Source: Marinobacter sp.
GTDB lineage: Bacteria; Pseudomonadota; Gammaproteobacteria; Pseudomonadales; Oleiphilaceae
Direction: 5' to 3'
DNA length: 64,000 nucleotides
Assembly: GCA_030149475.1 (NCBI GenBank)
Contig: JASBRL010000050.1
Coordinates: 1 to 64,000, forward strand
The notes under the pieces were generated by a model. It was not told the origin of the DNA. It did no database searches and saw only the letters and a list, made by a program, of their open reading frames with translations. Position 1 is the first letter of the stretch, and each line of letters begins with the position of its first letter. Position numbers and translations under genes: made by a program. Shown one piece after another: positions 1 to 9,500 of the stretch.

Positions 1-9
1 GCCCGCAGG

Positions 10-106
10 GGCTCTCCCTGAAAACCGGACTCCGCGTTGAGCCTTCTTGAAAGGCAACCAGCCTTCCTGCGAAGCCTCGCCTTGAGTCCGGCTTTCAGGG
101 AGAGCC
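10..106. repeat. 97-bp foldback (long inverted repeat)
   Basis: Bases 10-32 and 84-106 are inverted copies of a 23-bp sequence beginning GGCTCTCCCTGAAA, with one mismatch. The 51-nt loop contains a smaller hairpin, GCCTT/AAGGC. The structure could be a MITE-like remnant, a REP-type element or a strong transcript hairpin. There is no ORF inside it. Confidence 0.7.
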
Positions 107-138
107 AGAATTGCCAATAGACTTAATCAGAGGTTCCC
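106..138. repeat. Dispersed 33-bp repeat, copy 1
   Basis: This segment matches 25328-25360 at 30 of 33 positions in the same orientation. It abuts the foldback element. The shared core includes TAATCAGAGGTTCCC. It may be the end of a degraded mobile element, but no transposase gene is near. Confidence 0.7.
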
Positions 139-376
139 TAAACCTGACCAGAGAGTTCCTGAGAGTCAAAAACCGCCAGCACATCCCGGAGTCGGTGTCC
201 GATGTGTGAACAAGTAGCCGGGAGTGCGATGAATCGTCCGGATTCACGGGCGGTCAACGCGTTTCCGGGTTTGCCATCATCCATCCTGCACTCTATCGGT
301 GCACAGTGTTGTGCTCCGCCCAACCTTCTGCCCTCAAAAAGTCCCTCCCTGCTTACTCGGAGAACAATAACCTCCC

Positions 377-413
377 AGTTTGTATCGTAACTATATTGGT
401 TTATAAGAGTTTA
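377..413 (+). promoter_or_regulatory. Candidate PhoP/OmpR-type direct-repeat box
   Basis: AGTTTG (377), GGTTTA (398) and AGTTTA (408) lie in the same orientation; the last two are spaced 10 bp start to start, and the first lies 21 bp (about two turns) before them. This is the layout expected for an OmpR-family regulator dimer. A related AGTTTA-N4-AGTTTG box on the minus strand lies upstream of the efflux operon at 3861-3875. It is about 110 bp upstream of the porin start. The link to the nearby response regulator is inferred, and the AT-rich context raises the chance of coincidence. Confidence 0.35.
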
Positions 414-523
414 TTTGGTTCAGGTCTGACGATTGCATTGTGCTGGTTGTGCGACGGGGCTCCCGAAAGCGCGAATAACCTCAAGGTCAATGACAGACCA
501 ATAGCCATGAGAAAGGTGATTCA

Positions 524-1249
524 ATGAACAAACTGACTCTGACATCTGCAACCGGCATTCTGGCGCTCGCCTCGGGCTTTGCCGTCTTGCCCTCCGTCGC
601 TGCGGCGGAGGTGACGGCGAACGTGGGCGTGGTAAGCAATTACCTTTTCCGGTCCGTATCCCAGACCAATGGCGCCAGCGCCGTTCAGGGCGGCGTTGAT
701 TACGCCAACGATTCCGGGTTCTATGCCGGCACATGGACCTCCAGTGTGGACTTTGGTGACGCAACAAATTACGAGCTGGACCTGTATACCGGGTTTTCCG
801 GCAATGTCGAGAGCCTGGGGTACGACGTGGGTTACATTTACTACGCCTATCCGGACGCGCCCGGTTCCATTGATTTTGGTGAAATATATGGCGAACTGAG
901 CTATCAGTATTTCGCGGCCGGTATTGCCTATACCACCAACAGTCAGGTCAGCGGCAATGGCGTATTCAATACCGGGGATATTTACTACCACGTTTCTGCA
1001 ACGGTTCCGTTGTCCGAGCAGTTCAGTGCCAGCCTGTTGGTTGGCCGCTATAACTTTGCCGATAACAACAAACCGGGTGTCGGTGAGGCCAACTACAACA
1101 ATGTGACGGCTACACTGACGAGGAATGCCGCGGATTTTGGCGAATTCAGCCTGAATGTTGACTATGCCGACATTCAGGCCTCTGACGCTCTTGGTTCTGT
1201 TAATTCCAATGACCCGAAAGTGTGGGTGGGGTGGTCAAAAGCGTTCTGA
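524..1249 (+). CDS. TorF family putative outer-membrane porin
   Basis: The 241-residue product has a clear Sec signal peptide (Met-Asn-Lys-Leu start, hydrophobic core, cleavage after ALA-like residues near 27). The mature part alternates aromatic and polar residues, as in beta-strands. The segment after the signal peptide (NVGVVSNYLFRSVSQT) is typical of the TIGR02001/TorF family of short proteobacterial outer-membrane proteins, and the protein ends in Phe, as many porins do. Substrate is unknown. Codons following the start overlap no other gene. It converges on the histidine kinase gene and may be controlled by the direct-repeat box upstream. Confidence 0.85.
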   Translation: MNKLTLTSATGILALASGFAVLPSVAAAEVTANVGVVSNYLFRSVSQTNGASAVQGGVDYANDSGFYAGTWTSSVDFGDATNYELDLYTGFSGNVESLGYDVGYIYYAYPDAPGSIDFGEIYGELSYQYFAAGIAYTTNSQVSGNGVFNTGDIYYHVSATVPLSEQFSASLLVGRYNFADNNKPGVGEANYNNVTATLTRNAADFGEFSLNVDYADIQASDALGSVNSNDPKVWVGWSKAF

Positions 1250-1264
1250 CGAACCATCAGAACG
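1242..1264. terminator. Hairpin between convergent porin and kinase genes
   Basis: CGTTCTGA and TCAGAACG form a perfect 8-bp stem with a 7-nt loop. The left arm includes the porin stop codon. There is no T-tract, so it would be a weak intrinsic or bidirectional terminator. Confidence 0.45.
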
Positions 1265-1291
1265 TGATCTGGATGGCCACCGGGCGGCGCG

Positions 1292-2602
1292 CTAGCGTGG
1301 AAACAGCACGCAGACGCGCAAGCCGCCCAGAGCGGATGAGAGGAGTTGGATCCGGCCATCGTAGCTATCCACTATTTCCTTGACGATGCTCAGGCCCAGT
1401 CCGTGACCGTCAGCTTGCTGGTCGAGTCGAATCCACCGTTCCAGCAGGCGCTCCCGGTCCCCGAGCGGTATGCCCTCGCCATCATCATGGATGTCAATCA
1501 TCAGTCCATCCGCTGATTCGTTCAGTTCAAGGTGTACGGCCGACGCAGACCATTTGCCTGCGTTTTCAAGCAGGTTTCCCACCGTCTCACTGAAATCCTG
1601 ATCATCCACAGGCCACCAAAAATCAGGCTCGAGGGCTGACGAGAACCTGAAATGCCTGTCCGGAAACGTTCTGCTGACCAGGTCCAGAAGGTCGCTGGCG
1701 AGTATGGCAACCTGGGCATTGTGATTGACCTGGGGGCCTGAGACGTCCCGTCTTCGCATCTGCGAGTCCAGTGTGCTGTGTAACGCCTTGAGCTGCTGAG
1801 CCATGTAGGTGCAATCATCCTGGCTGATGTCGGACGCATTGTTTTCGAGTATTGCCAGTACTGACGCAAGCGGTGTTTTAATACTGTGTGAGAGGTTTGC
1901 CGTGGCCCGGCGGGAGCGACCGAGGCGGTCATCCAGAACTTCAAGCAGGCGGTTGAATTCAGCCACCAGGCCGGAAAACTCAAGGGGCACTGCGTCGTGC
2001 AGGCGGCTCCTCCGTCCCGAGTGTAGCTCCGCCAGGTCTTTTCTAACACGGGCTATGGGTGACAACGCAAAATCAACCGCTACATAAGTGAGACCGCAAA
2101 GAATAACCAGCAGTAAAATGGAGAGCACGGCGATGGATACATGAACGCGCTGCCATTGCGCGAGGTTGGCAATTTCCATCTCCGTCACAACCAGTACGGC
2201 GTCCTTGCCGTTGACCTGAAAGACGCGCCGGTATCCCATCAGTCTTCGCTGGCTACCCTCCGGGTAGACGGTTCCCGAGACATTTCCGGACAGCAGCGGA
2301 GCAACCCTGTTCCGCTCGATGCCCGCGGAAAAAAACCGCTGTTGGCCGATTCGGAAGGAGAACGCATGCTGGAAGATCAGTTCCAGTTGCTCAACATTCT
2401 CCACCGCCCTGGTAAGGTCCGGGTAGGATTGTCTGAGCAGCTTCTCCAGTTGCACCGATTCCTGGCGGAGTCTGTCCTGTCTCAGGTCGAGTGACAAATG
2501 TTCAAGCAGCACCCCGTGTCCAAGCCAGACCGCAAGCATGACGACAACGCTCACTGGCAGGAGCCAGATGAGCAATCCCAGTCGGATGGAACGTCTGAAC
2601 AA
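1292..2602 (-). CDS. Sensor histidine kinase, PhoQ/QseC-like
   Basis: The 436-residue membrane kinase has a first transmembrane segment at about 8-30, a periplasmic sensor of roughly 120 residues, a second segment at about 154-178, then a HAMP-like linker. The phosphoacceptor motif SHSIKTPL places the histidine at 239. The N-box (NLLENAGKWS) and the G-box (DDGEGIP, GHGLGLSIV) are complete, so the kinase should be active. The HSxKTP form of the H-box is the PhoQ-type variant. The start is TTG, supported by GGGAG about 8 nt upstream. The gene is divergent from the response regulator at 3005, its probable partner. Stimulus is unknown; the metal-efflux neighbours suggest metal or envelope stress. 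Confidence 0.88.
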   Translation of the reverse strand: MFRRSIRLGLLIWLLPVSVVVMLAVWLGHGVLLEHLSLDLRQDRLRQESVQLEKLLRQSYPDLTRAVENVEQLELIFQHAFSFRIGQQRFFSAGIERNRVAPLLSGNVSGTVYPEGSQRRLMGYRRVFQVNGKDAVLVVTEMEIANLAQWQRVHVSIAVLSILLLVILCGLTYVAVDFALSPIARVRKDLAELHSGRRSRLHDAVPLEFSGLVAEFNRLLEVLDDRLGRSRRATANLSHSIKTPLASVLAILENNASDISQDDCTYMAQQLKALHSTLDSQMRRRDVSGPQVNHNAQVAILASDLLDLVSRTFPDRHFRFSSALEPDFWWPVDDQDFSETVGNLLENAGKWSASAVHLELNESADGLMIDIHDDGEGIPLGDRERLLERWIRLDQQADGHGLGLSIVKEIVDSYDGRIQLLSSALGGLRVCVLFPR

Positions 2603-3004
2603 GCAGTGTCTCCCACCCCGGCCGTGGTTGCCGGGTTCCCCAGGTACCAGTATGAGGGCAGGTCATGTTGGAGCGCCCGGTCTGCGGACCTTTCGACACC
2701 TGCCTGCAGAGTTGTTTTCCGAAGACCGGACTTCACGTCATGCCACCTTGATCAGCTGCCAGTCCTGCCGCAAATCGTTGCCGGATTGACGGCTGTCCGG
2801 GGTGGCAGCACCGCCAGCAGGCCTTGCCAATGGTCCCGGTTTTCAGGGCATGCCGTGCGAATGGTCTGAATCAATGCGCTGGTTTATAGTCGCACAGATT
2901 GGCGGGAGGGGCACGGGATTGTTTTGGCGTACCCGGATTGTCCGGGTCCCCCGGGTAGGTCGGAGCGTCCAGAACCTGAGTTGATGTGTCGGAGGAAAAG
3001 AGCT
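2603..3004. other. Shared intergenic region of the divergent kinase and regulator genes
   Basis: About 400 bp without a convincing gene. It must contain the divergent promoters of the kinase (minus) and the regulator (plus). A single GGTTTA element at 2881-2886 resembles half of the direct-repeat boxes found upstream of the porin and the efflux operon. Immediately before 3005 there is a strong GGAGG ribosome binding site. Confidence 0.5.
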
Positions 3005-3694
3005 ATGCGGATACTGCTGGTGGAGGATGAGCAGGTTTTCGCCGGAAAGCTGGTCGACTGGCTTACCCGGGCGGACTATGTGGTGGATCACGCGGCCACC
3101 GGCGGTGCCGCGGAGGCGCTGTTGAAATCCGAGTCTTACCGCGTGATTGTCCTGGATATAGGCCTGCCGGATATTGATGGCCTCAGCCTGCTACGCCAGT
3201 GGCGGAGGAATCACCGTCTCGAGCCGGTGCTGATACTGACGGCGCGCTCAAAATGGATGGAGCGGGTCGAAGGTCTCAGAGCCGGCGCTGATGACTATCT
3301 GCCCAAACCGTTCCATTTCGAGGAACTTGTCGCCCGACTCGATGTCATTGTCCGGAGGTCAGAAGGGCGGCTGTCGTCCCGGCTTTCCGCCGGCGGGTTT
3401 GTACTGGCGGACGAGAGTCGATCGCTGACCTGTCCGGATGGCAGCGAACACACCCTCACGGCCACGGAGTTCCGTCTGATGCGCTGCCTTATATCGCGTC
3501 CTGGCCGGGTGTTTTCCACCGGTGAGTTGATTGATGAACTGTACAATATTGACCGTTCACCCACGCGGAACGTTGTTCAGGTCTACATTACCCGGTTGCG
3601 AAAAATCGTCGGCAAGGAGCGAATTCGGGTACTTCGGGGCCAAGGCTACTATTTTGACAGATCAGTGCAAAATGTCCGGGAGCCTGACCGCTGA
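3005..3694 (+). CDS. OmpR/PhoP-family response regulator
   Basis: The 229-residue protein has a receiver domain (acidic E7/D8, phosphoacceptor D51 in VLDIGLPDIDG, Lys in PKPF) and a C-terminal winged helix (TATEFRLMRCL, RNVVQVYITRLRKI). It should bind direct repeats as a dimer once phosphorylated by the divergent kinase. The start at 3005 is chosen over the track start at 2924 because GGAGGAAAAGAGCT precedes this ATG and the receiver begins at once (MRILLVEDE). The gene lies directly before the metal-efflux operon, which is its most likely target. The stop codon falls inside a four-copy heptamer repeat. Confidence 0.9.
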   Translation: MRILLVEDEQVFAGKLVDWLTRADYVVDHAATGGAAEALLKSESYRVIVLDIGLPDIDGLSLLRQWRRNHRLEPVLILTARSKWMERVEGLRAGADDYLPKPFHFEELVARLDVIVRRSEGRLSSRLSAGGFVLADESRSLTCPDGSEHTLTATEFRLMRCLISRPGRVFSTGELIDELYNIDRSPTRNVVQVYITRLRKIVGKERIRVLRGQGYYFDRSVQNVREPDR

Positions 3695-3711
3695 CCGCTG
3701 ACCGCTGACCG
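3684..3711 (+). repeat. (CTGACCG)x4 tandem heptamer
   Basis: Four perfect head-to-tail copies of CTGACCG cover the last codons and stop of the response regulator. Because the TGA arises within the second copy, gain or loss of later copies would change only the 3' untranslated spacer. Confidence 0.95.
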
Positions 3712-3860
3712 GGAGTGATGCTGTAATCATATCCGGGCGTTGCGGCCGCCTGTGTTGTGGTCTTCCATCCCGAACGCCGCGCACTGCAGCCATTTCCAAG
3801 GCCTGCTGATCCCCCGTAAATGCGGGCTGACCGGGCGCTCTTTCCGGGCACCGGAAATTC

Positions 3861-3875
3861 AAACTATATTAAACT
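3861..3875 (+). promoter_or_regulatory. Candidate response-regulator box before the efflux operon
   Basis: AAACT occurs twice in direct orientation with a 5-bp spacer (period 10 bp). On the minus strand it reads AGTTTA-N4-AGTTTG, close to the box upstream of the porin at 398-413. It is 73 bp before the first gene of the efflux operon. Binding is inferred only. Confidence 0.35.
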
Positions 3876-3947
3876 TCGTGTCTTAGACTGCCGCCTCTTT
3901 CAATTCAGGAAGATACCGGGCTGCCCGGTGTTACACGAAACAGGCAA

Positions 3948-5267
3948 ATGTCTATGAGAAGCACCGTCCGAATTTGCATGATTTTCTCTGTGCTTGGTCT
4001 GGTGACCAGTGCTCCCGCTTTGACCTGGGCCGGGCAGGGCGCCTCGCTGAAGGAGTACAAGGCACAGCAGGCGTCCGCGACATTGACGCTTTCGCTTAAG
4101 GAGGCACTCTCTACGGCCTACCAGAACAACCCGTCGCTTGCGCGGCAGGGTGCGCAGATCAGGATGTTCGAGGGGGACGTGCAGCATTCCCGGCGGATTG
4201 TGCCCGCCAACCCGGAACTGGGGCTTAGCGGCGGACGGCGCTCCAGTGGTTCCCGGCAATCGACAGACTATGGCATACGGCTCTCGCAGGAATTCTGGAC
4301 CGGTAACAAGGCCGAACTGAGCCGGCAGGTCGCAACGGGTACGTTATCTTCGGCGGAGCTTGACCTCGAATTTCTCCGGCTGGCCGTCAGTGCCCGGGTG
4401 AGAGCCGCTTTTTTTGATGTACTGCTCGCCCGGGAGTCGTTGGAAACGGCGGGCAGAACGGTTGAGCTCATGACGGAAACCAGCAAGCTGATGCAGGTTT
4501 CCGTCGCCCAGGGCAAGCGGACAAAGCTGGAACTGAATACTGCATTGATTGGCGTTGCCAGAGCCAGGAACCAGAAGGCCGCGGCGCAACGGCAACTGGA
4601 GGAGGCCAGACTGGCGCTGAGTAATGTGCTGGGTATCGATCCTCAGCAGTCTCTTCGCGTGAAAGGCAGTATATCCCTGGACCTGCAGAGCCTGCCTCGC
4701 GAAAACGAGGTGATAAAGATTGCCCTGAAGCGGCGGAGTGATTTGCAGGCCGCTATGGCGCGGGTTAACTCGGCCGAATCAAACCTTGATCTTGCGCAAA
4801 GTCAGAGGATTCCCAACCTGAATGTCTTCGGTTTTTACAATCATGAAGGCAGTGAAAACATCATTGGCGGTGGCATTTCCGTTCCGTTGACGAGCTTGCA
4901 CCGGTTTGGTGGCGAGATAAAACGGGCCAGCGCCGAACTTGAAGCCGCGCAAATTCAGACTGACCAGTTGCGGCTCGACATTAAAATTGGCGTGTTAAGA
5001 GCCATGTCCCGATATCGTGCGGCCCGGGTGCAGCTTGAGCAGATGAGCAAAGCCATTCTGGGTCGTTCCGAAGAAACCCTGTCGCTGATGCAGACTGCCT
5101 TCCGGGCCGGCAAAGTCAGTACCACTGACGTGCTGGCGGCGCAGGATAATCTGATTACCGTACGGAAGGAGTACATCAGTGCCCAGAGTAACTACATTGC
5201 TGCGATAAGGGCGCTCGAAGTCAGCACCGGCGGTGGCATAGTCTTGGCTGCCGGCGGCGGTCGATAG
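3948..5267 (+). CDS. TolC-family outer-membrane channel of the metal efflux pump (CzcC-like)
   Basis: The 439-residue protein has a signal peptide (VRICMIFSVLGLVTSAPALTWA) and the long alpha-helical coiled-coil repeats of the TolC/CzcC family (for example the stretch around LAQSQRIPNLNVFGFYN and the closing GKVSTTDVLAAQDNL). It forms the outer-membrane duct of a tripartite pump. It is first in an operon with adaptor, RND pump and PII-like genes spaced by about 60, 13 and 12 bp. The start could also be the ATG 6 nt downstream; both share the same weak AGG site. Position next to a CzcA-type pump supports a metal rather than drug role. Confidence 0.88.
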   Translation: MSMRSTVRICMIFSVLGLVTSAPALTWAGQGASLKEYKAQQASATLTLSLKEALSTAYQNNPSLARQGAQIRMFEGDVQHSRRIVPANPELGLSGGRRSSGSRQSTDYGIRLSQEFWTGNKAELSRQVATGTLSSAELDLEFLRLAVSARVRAAFFDVLLARESLETAGRTVELMTETSKLMQVSVAQGKRTKLELNTALIGVARARNQKAAAQRQLEEARLALSNVLGIDPQQSLRVKGSISLDLQSLPRENEVIKIALKRRSDLQAAMARVNSAESNLDLAQSQRIPNLNVFGFYNHEGSENIIGGGISVPLTSLHRFGGEIKRASAELEAAQIQTDQLRLDIKIGVLRAMSRYRAARVQLEQMSKAILGRSEETLSLMQTAFRAGKVSTTDVLAAQDNLITVRKEYISAQSNYIAAIRALEVSTGGGIVLAAGGGR

Positions 5268-5328
5268 TGCCCGGCATCCGTTCGGTCGCCCACCCAGATT
5301 CACAACCCACTTCCCTGAGAGCTTGAAT

Positions 5329-6540
5329 ATGTTGCAATTTATCAGGACTTTGTCGCTCGCCTTGTTATTGGCTGTTTGTTGGATTCCGGGCTTTGCTATG
5401 GCCCAGTCGGAGAATGCCCAGGGCGCCGAAAGCGCGTCTCCGGGCAAAGAGGTACATCAGGACGCTTCCGCTGATCAGCGTAATGGAGAAAAAGGGGCAG
5501 TGCACCTGACCGAGGAACAGCAGAACCTGCTTTCTATCGGCGTATCCCCGGCATTGTCGGGACGAGCAGATGAGCTTGTAAAGGCGCCGGTGGAGATTAT
5601 GTTCGTGCCGGATCTTGTGGCCAGAGTCGGTCCGCTGCTTGAGGCGAAAGTCTCGAAGGTGTTGGTGGACCTGGGCGATACGGTTTCGGCTGGCGACACC
5701 ATTGCCATCCTGGACAGTGTGGCCCTTGCTCAGGCGCGGGCACGCATGCAGTCGCTGGCAGCCCGAAAAACAGCCGCTGAGGCCGAGTTCAGGCGGGAAC
5801 GGTCCCTGCAAAAGCAGGGTATCTCCAGTGAAGAGGAATTTCTGGCTGCCAAGGCGACGTTTCTGACAACCGCGGCGGAGCTGAATGCCGCTCGCGAGGA
5901 ATTGAAAGCGTATGGTGTATCGCCGTCCGGCTCCGCTGAGTCCGAACTGGCCAGCTATTCGCTCAGGTCGCCGATCAGTGGCGTGGTCGAAAAACGGGAT
6001 GTGGTTGTCGGTGAAACCCTGTCGTCGGCGGATACGCCCTTCATGGTTGTAAACAATAAAAGAGTCTGGGCGATGATCCGGGTTGCCGAGTCTGACATTG
6101 ATCAGTTGGCGCTCGGAGATGCGGTCAGGATTCAACTGAAGTCGGGCGGTGACCGCGCTTACAATGGCAAGATCACCTGGGTATCCACGCAACTGGATGA
6201 GACCAGTCGCACCGTTCGGGTCCGGGCGGAGATTGACACGCCCGAAGGCCGCCTGCGGCCCGGAATGTTCGGGACTGCGCTGGTGTCCAGTCATGCCGGA
6301 GCGACGCCGGTGCCCCTGGTCCCCCGTGATGCTGTGCAAACGGTCGATGGCCGGGATGTGGTGTTTGTCCCCGGAGACGAACCGGGTGAGTTCCGGGCAA
6401 CCCCGGTTCAGACCGGCGTTGAGGCAAACGGGCTTATTGAGATCAGGCAGGGCATCACTGCAGGCCAGCCTGTGGTGGGGGGCGGTGCGTTTGATCTGAT
6501 GTCAGCACTTACCGCCAGCAATCGCAGCGCCAGCCACTGA
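5329..6540 (+). CDS. RND efflux periplasmic adaptor (CzcB-like membrane fusion protein)
   Basis: The 403-residue protein has a signal peptide ending near ALA/GFAMAQ, a biotinyl-lipoyl-like hairpin (VSKVLVDLGDTVSAGDTIAILD), a helical hairpin at about 130-185, and the beta-barrel domain (VWAMIRVAESDIDQLALGD, RTVRVRAEIDT). It bridges the inner-membrane pump and the outer-membrane channel. The ATG at 5329 is preferred to the TTG at 5323 in the track. The N-terminal mature region lacks a long histidine-rich metal-binding segment, so the sequence does not reveal the metal. Downstream, the pump gene begins 13 bp after the stop. Confidence 0.88.
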   Translation: MLQFIRTLSLALLLAVCWIPGFAMAQSENAQGAESASPGKEVHQDASADQRNGEKGAVHLTEEQQNLLSIGVSPALSGRADELVKAPVEIMFVPDLVARVGPLLEAKVSKVLVDLGDTVSAGDTIAILDSVALAQARARMQSLAARKTAAEAEFRRERSLQKQGISSEEEFLAAKATFLTTAAELNAAREELKAYGVSPSGSAESELASYSLRSPISGVVEKRDVVVGETLSSADTPFMVVNNKRVWAMIRVAESDIDQLALGDAVRIQLKSGGDRAYNGKITWVSTQLDETSRTVRVRAEIDTPEGRLRPGMFGTALVSSHAGATPVPLVPRDAVQTVDGRDVVFVPGDEPGEFRATPVQTGVEANGLIEIRQGITAGQPVVGGGAFDLMSALTASNRSASH

Positions 6541-6553
6541 GGTCAGACTATCC

Positions 6554-9500
6554 ATGATAAACGCTCTCGTTAACTATGCCCTCGGGAATCGGTTACTGGT
6601 GATTGTCTTTGTAATTGGCATTTCACTGGCCGGATACTTTTCCTTTAACAAACTACCCGTCGATGCATTTCCGGATGCAACACCGACCATGGTGCAAATA
6701 TTCACGACCAGTCCCGGGCTTTCACCGGTTGACGTCGAGACCCTGATTTCGTACCCCATCGAAGTCAGCATGTATGGTATCCCGGCCCTTGACCGGGTTC
6801 AGAGTACGTCGATATTCGGGCTCTCCCGGGTGACGGTGTACTTCAAGGATGGCACGGATGTCTACTTTGCCCGCCGCCTGGTTATGGAGCGGCTTGCCGA
6901 GGCCGTGCGGCAGATTCCGGCCGGGATGGGGGAACCGGAACTGGGACCGATTACCACCGGTCTCGGTCGTATCATGATGTATTCGCTGGTCGAAGAAGAC
7001 GGGGCCAACAAGTACAGCCTTGAGGAAAAGCGCACCATTCAGGACTGGATTGTAAAACCGCAGCTGAGGACCGTCCCCGGGGTGACCGGGGTGCTGTCCA
7101 TTGGTGGCTACGTCAAGCAGTATCAGGTCAATATTGACGCCCGCGCACTTCAGGCCCGGGACCTTACAGTCGCCGATGTCAGAAATGCCGTCGTTGCCAG
7201 CAACCGTAATGTCGGCGCGTCCTTTATCAACCGGGGCGGTGAAGAGTATATCGTGCGCGGTTACGGCTGGGTCAGCCCGGGTGACGAAGGGCTCAAAGAT
7301 CTGCGTGAAATGCTGATCGCTGAGCGAGAGGGCACGCCGGTTTACCTGGACGATGTGGCTGATGTCAGTCTCGGACCAGCGATTCGCCGTGGTGCCGAAA
7401 TATCCTCGGGTGAGGAGTCGGTCGGTGGCTACATCATGAAGCTGATCGGCACCAACACCAGTCAGGTCCTCAAGGATGCCGAGGCCAAAATAGCGGCCAT
7501 CAATGAGTCCCTGCCTGAAGGGCTGTCGATAAAACCCTATTACTCCCAGGCTAACCTGGTGGACAAGGCCATTGGCACGGTTGAAAAAGCCTTGTTGGAA
7601 GGTATTGTCCTGGTGGTCATATTCCTCTATCTGTTTCTTGGTAATCTGCGCTCGACCCTCATCGTTGTTGCGACGCTTCCGCTTTCAGTGCTGGTGGCAT
7701 TCATCGGCATGAGGCTGGCCGGGCTGTCGGCCAATCTGATGAGTCTGGGGGGGCTCGCGATCGGCATCGGGATGATGGTGGATGGCGCGGTTGTAATGAT
7801 CGAAAACATTTTCCGTCATCTGGAGGAGCGCTCGGCGGAAAATATCAGCATTATTCGCCTGGTGGGTGAGGCCGGACGTGAAGTGGCGCGGCCGATCGTC
7901 TTCGGCATCGGCATTATCATTATTGTTTTTCTGCCACTGTTTACGTTGCAGGGCGTAGAGGGAAAACTGTTCTCGCCGATGGCCTACGCGATTTCCTTTG
8001 CCTTGCTGGGGGCATTGTTGCTGGCGCTGACGGTGGTGCCGGTGCTGAGCTCACTGCTGTTCAAAATGGGTGTTTCACATACCGAGCCACGTCTCGTTCG
8101 CTGGCTCAGTGCGGGGTACAGGCCGATTGTGGCAACGGTTGTCCGGGCCCCCCGGTTGGTGATGGGCGTCGCCGTGGTGTTGTTCCTGGGGAGTCTGACC
8201 CTGTTTCCTTTTCTGGGCAGCGAATTTGTACCGACACTGAGGGAAGGTACTTTCCAGATTCGTTCAACCTTACCCCCCGGGGCAAGCCTTGATTCCGCCA
8301 TCAGTTATAGCCGGCGAATTCAGCAGGTGCTGACTGAGTTTCCAGAAATTGCCGGGAGTTATGCTCGTGTCGGACGGGCCGAGGTCGGTGGTGACCCGGA
8401 GCCGGTAAACGTGGTTTCGACAATGGTGGTGTTGAAACCGCTTGATGAATGGCCAAAAGGTGTCGGTTACGAGCAATTGCAGAGTCAGATCGCCGAAACG
8501 GTGAGCAAACGGATTCCGGGGCTGGCCAACAATATATCGCAGCCCATTCAGTTGCGTACCGATGAACTGCTGTCCGGTGTTCAGGCCCAGCTTGTGGCCA
8601 GTATATTTGGCGACGACCTTGATGAACTTGGCAGAATCGGTAAAGAAGTGGCCGCGCTGGCCAAAAAGGTCCCCGGGGCGACAGATGTTCGTGCCCAGCA
8701 AATGGCGGGTAAAAACCAGATCGTCATCCGGCCCGACCGCGATGCCCTCGCGCAGTATGGCATCCGTATTGATGACGTAATGAATGCGGTTGAAATCGGC
8801 ATTGGCGGTCAGAACGCGGGCCTGGTGTTTGATGGTGTACGCCGTTTCGAAATTTTTGCGCGGTTGGACGAGGCGTTCAGAGGGTCTATCGATGCGATCC
8901 GTAATATGCCCATGCGGGGCTCGAACGGCGAGATGATTCCCCTGTCACGAATTGCCAGCGTGGAGTCCTATGTCGGGCCCAAAAAGATTTCCCGCTCCAA
9001 CGCCAGTCGACGACTCTATGTACAGATGAACGTGCGTGGTCGTGATATGGGTGGCGTGGTTGCCGACCTTCAACAGCGGATTTCACAGGAAGTGGATATG
9101 CCGCCTGGTTATTTCGTGGAGTTCGGTGGCCAGTTCGAGAACCAGCAACGGGCGATGGCACGTTTACAGATTGTGGTGCCGATAACGCTGGGGCTGATTT
9201 TCCTGCTTCTGTTCTCTGCTTTTGGCAGTCTGCGCTACGCCAGTCTTATCTTTCTGAACGTTCCGTTTGCGATTACCGGCGGGGTTGTGGCGCTGTTTGT
9301 CAGCGGCCTGTATCTCTCGGTGCCGGCAGCGGTCGGGTTTATTGCGGTGTTTGGCGTCGCTGTGCTCAACGGTGTGGTAATGGTGAGCTACATCAACCAG
9401 CTCCGTGACGAGGGCTACGACGTTATGGAAGCGGTGAAGCTGGGCGCCGAGCGTCGTCTGAGGCCGGTCCTGATGACTGCCACCGTCGCTATCCTCGGGC

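Larger units (their letters stand above)
1..523. other. Intergenic region before the porin gene
   Basis: No convincing gene is present; the short ORFs here have no family resemblance and no good ribosome binding site. The stretch holds a foldback repeat (10-106), a dispersed 33-bp repeat (106-138) and an AT-rich segment around 361-425 with direct repeats of a GTTTA core. The last part is the likely promoter/operator zone of the gene starting at 524. Confidence 0.6.

Noticed and set aside
138-390. Small ORFs at 138-323 (minus) and 202-390 (plus)
   Set aside because: No ribosome site, no family resemblance and mutual overlap in opposite frames.
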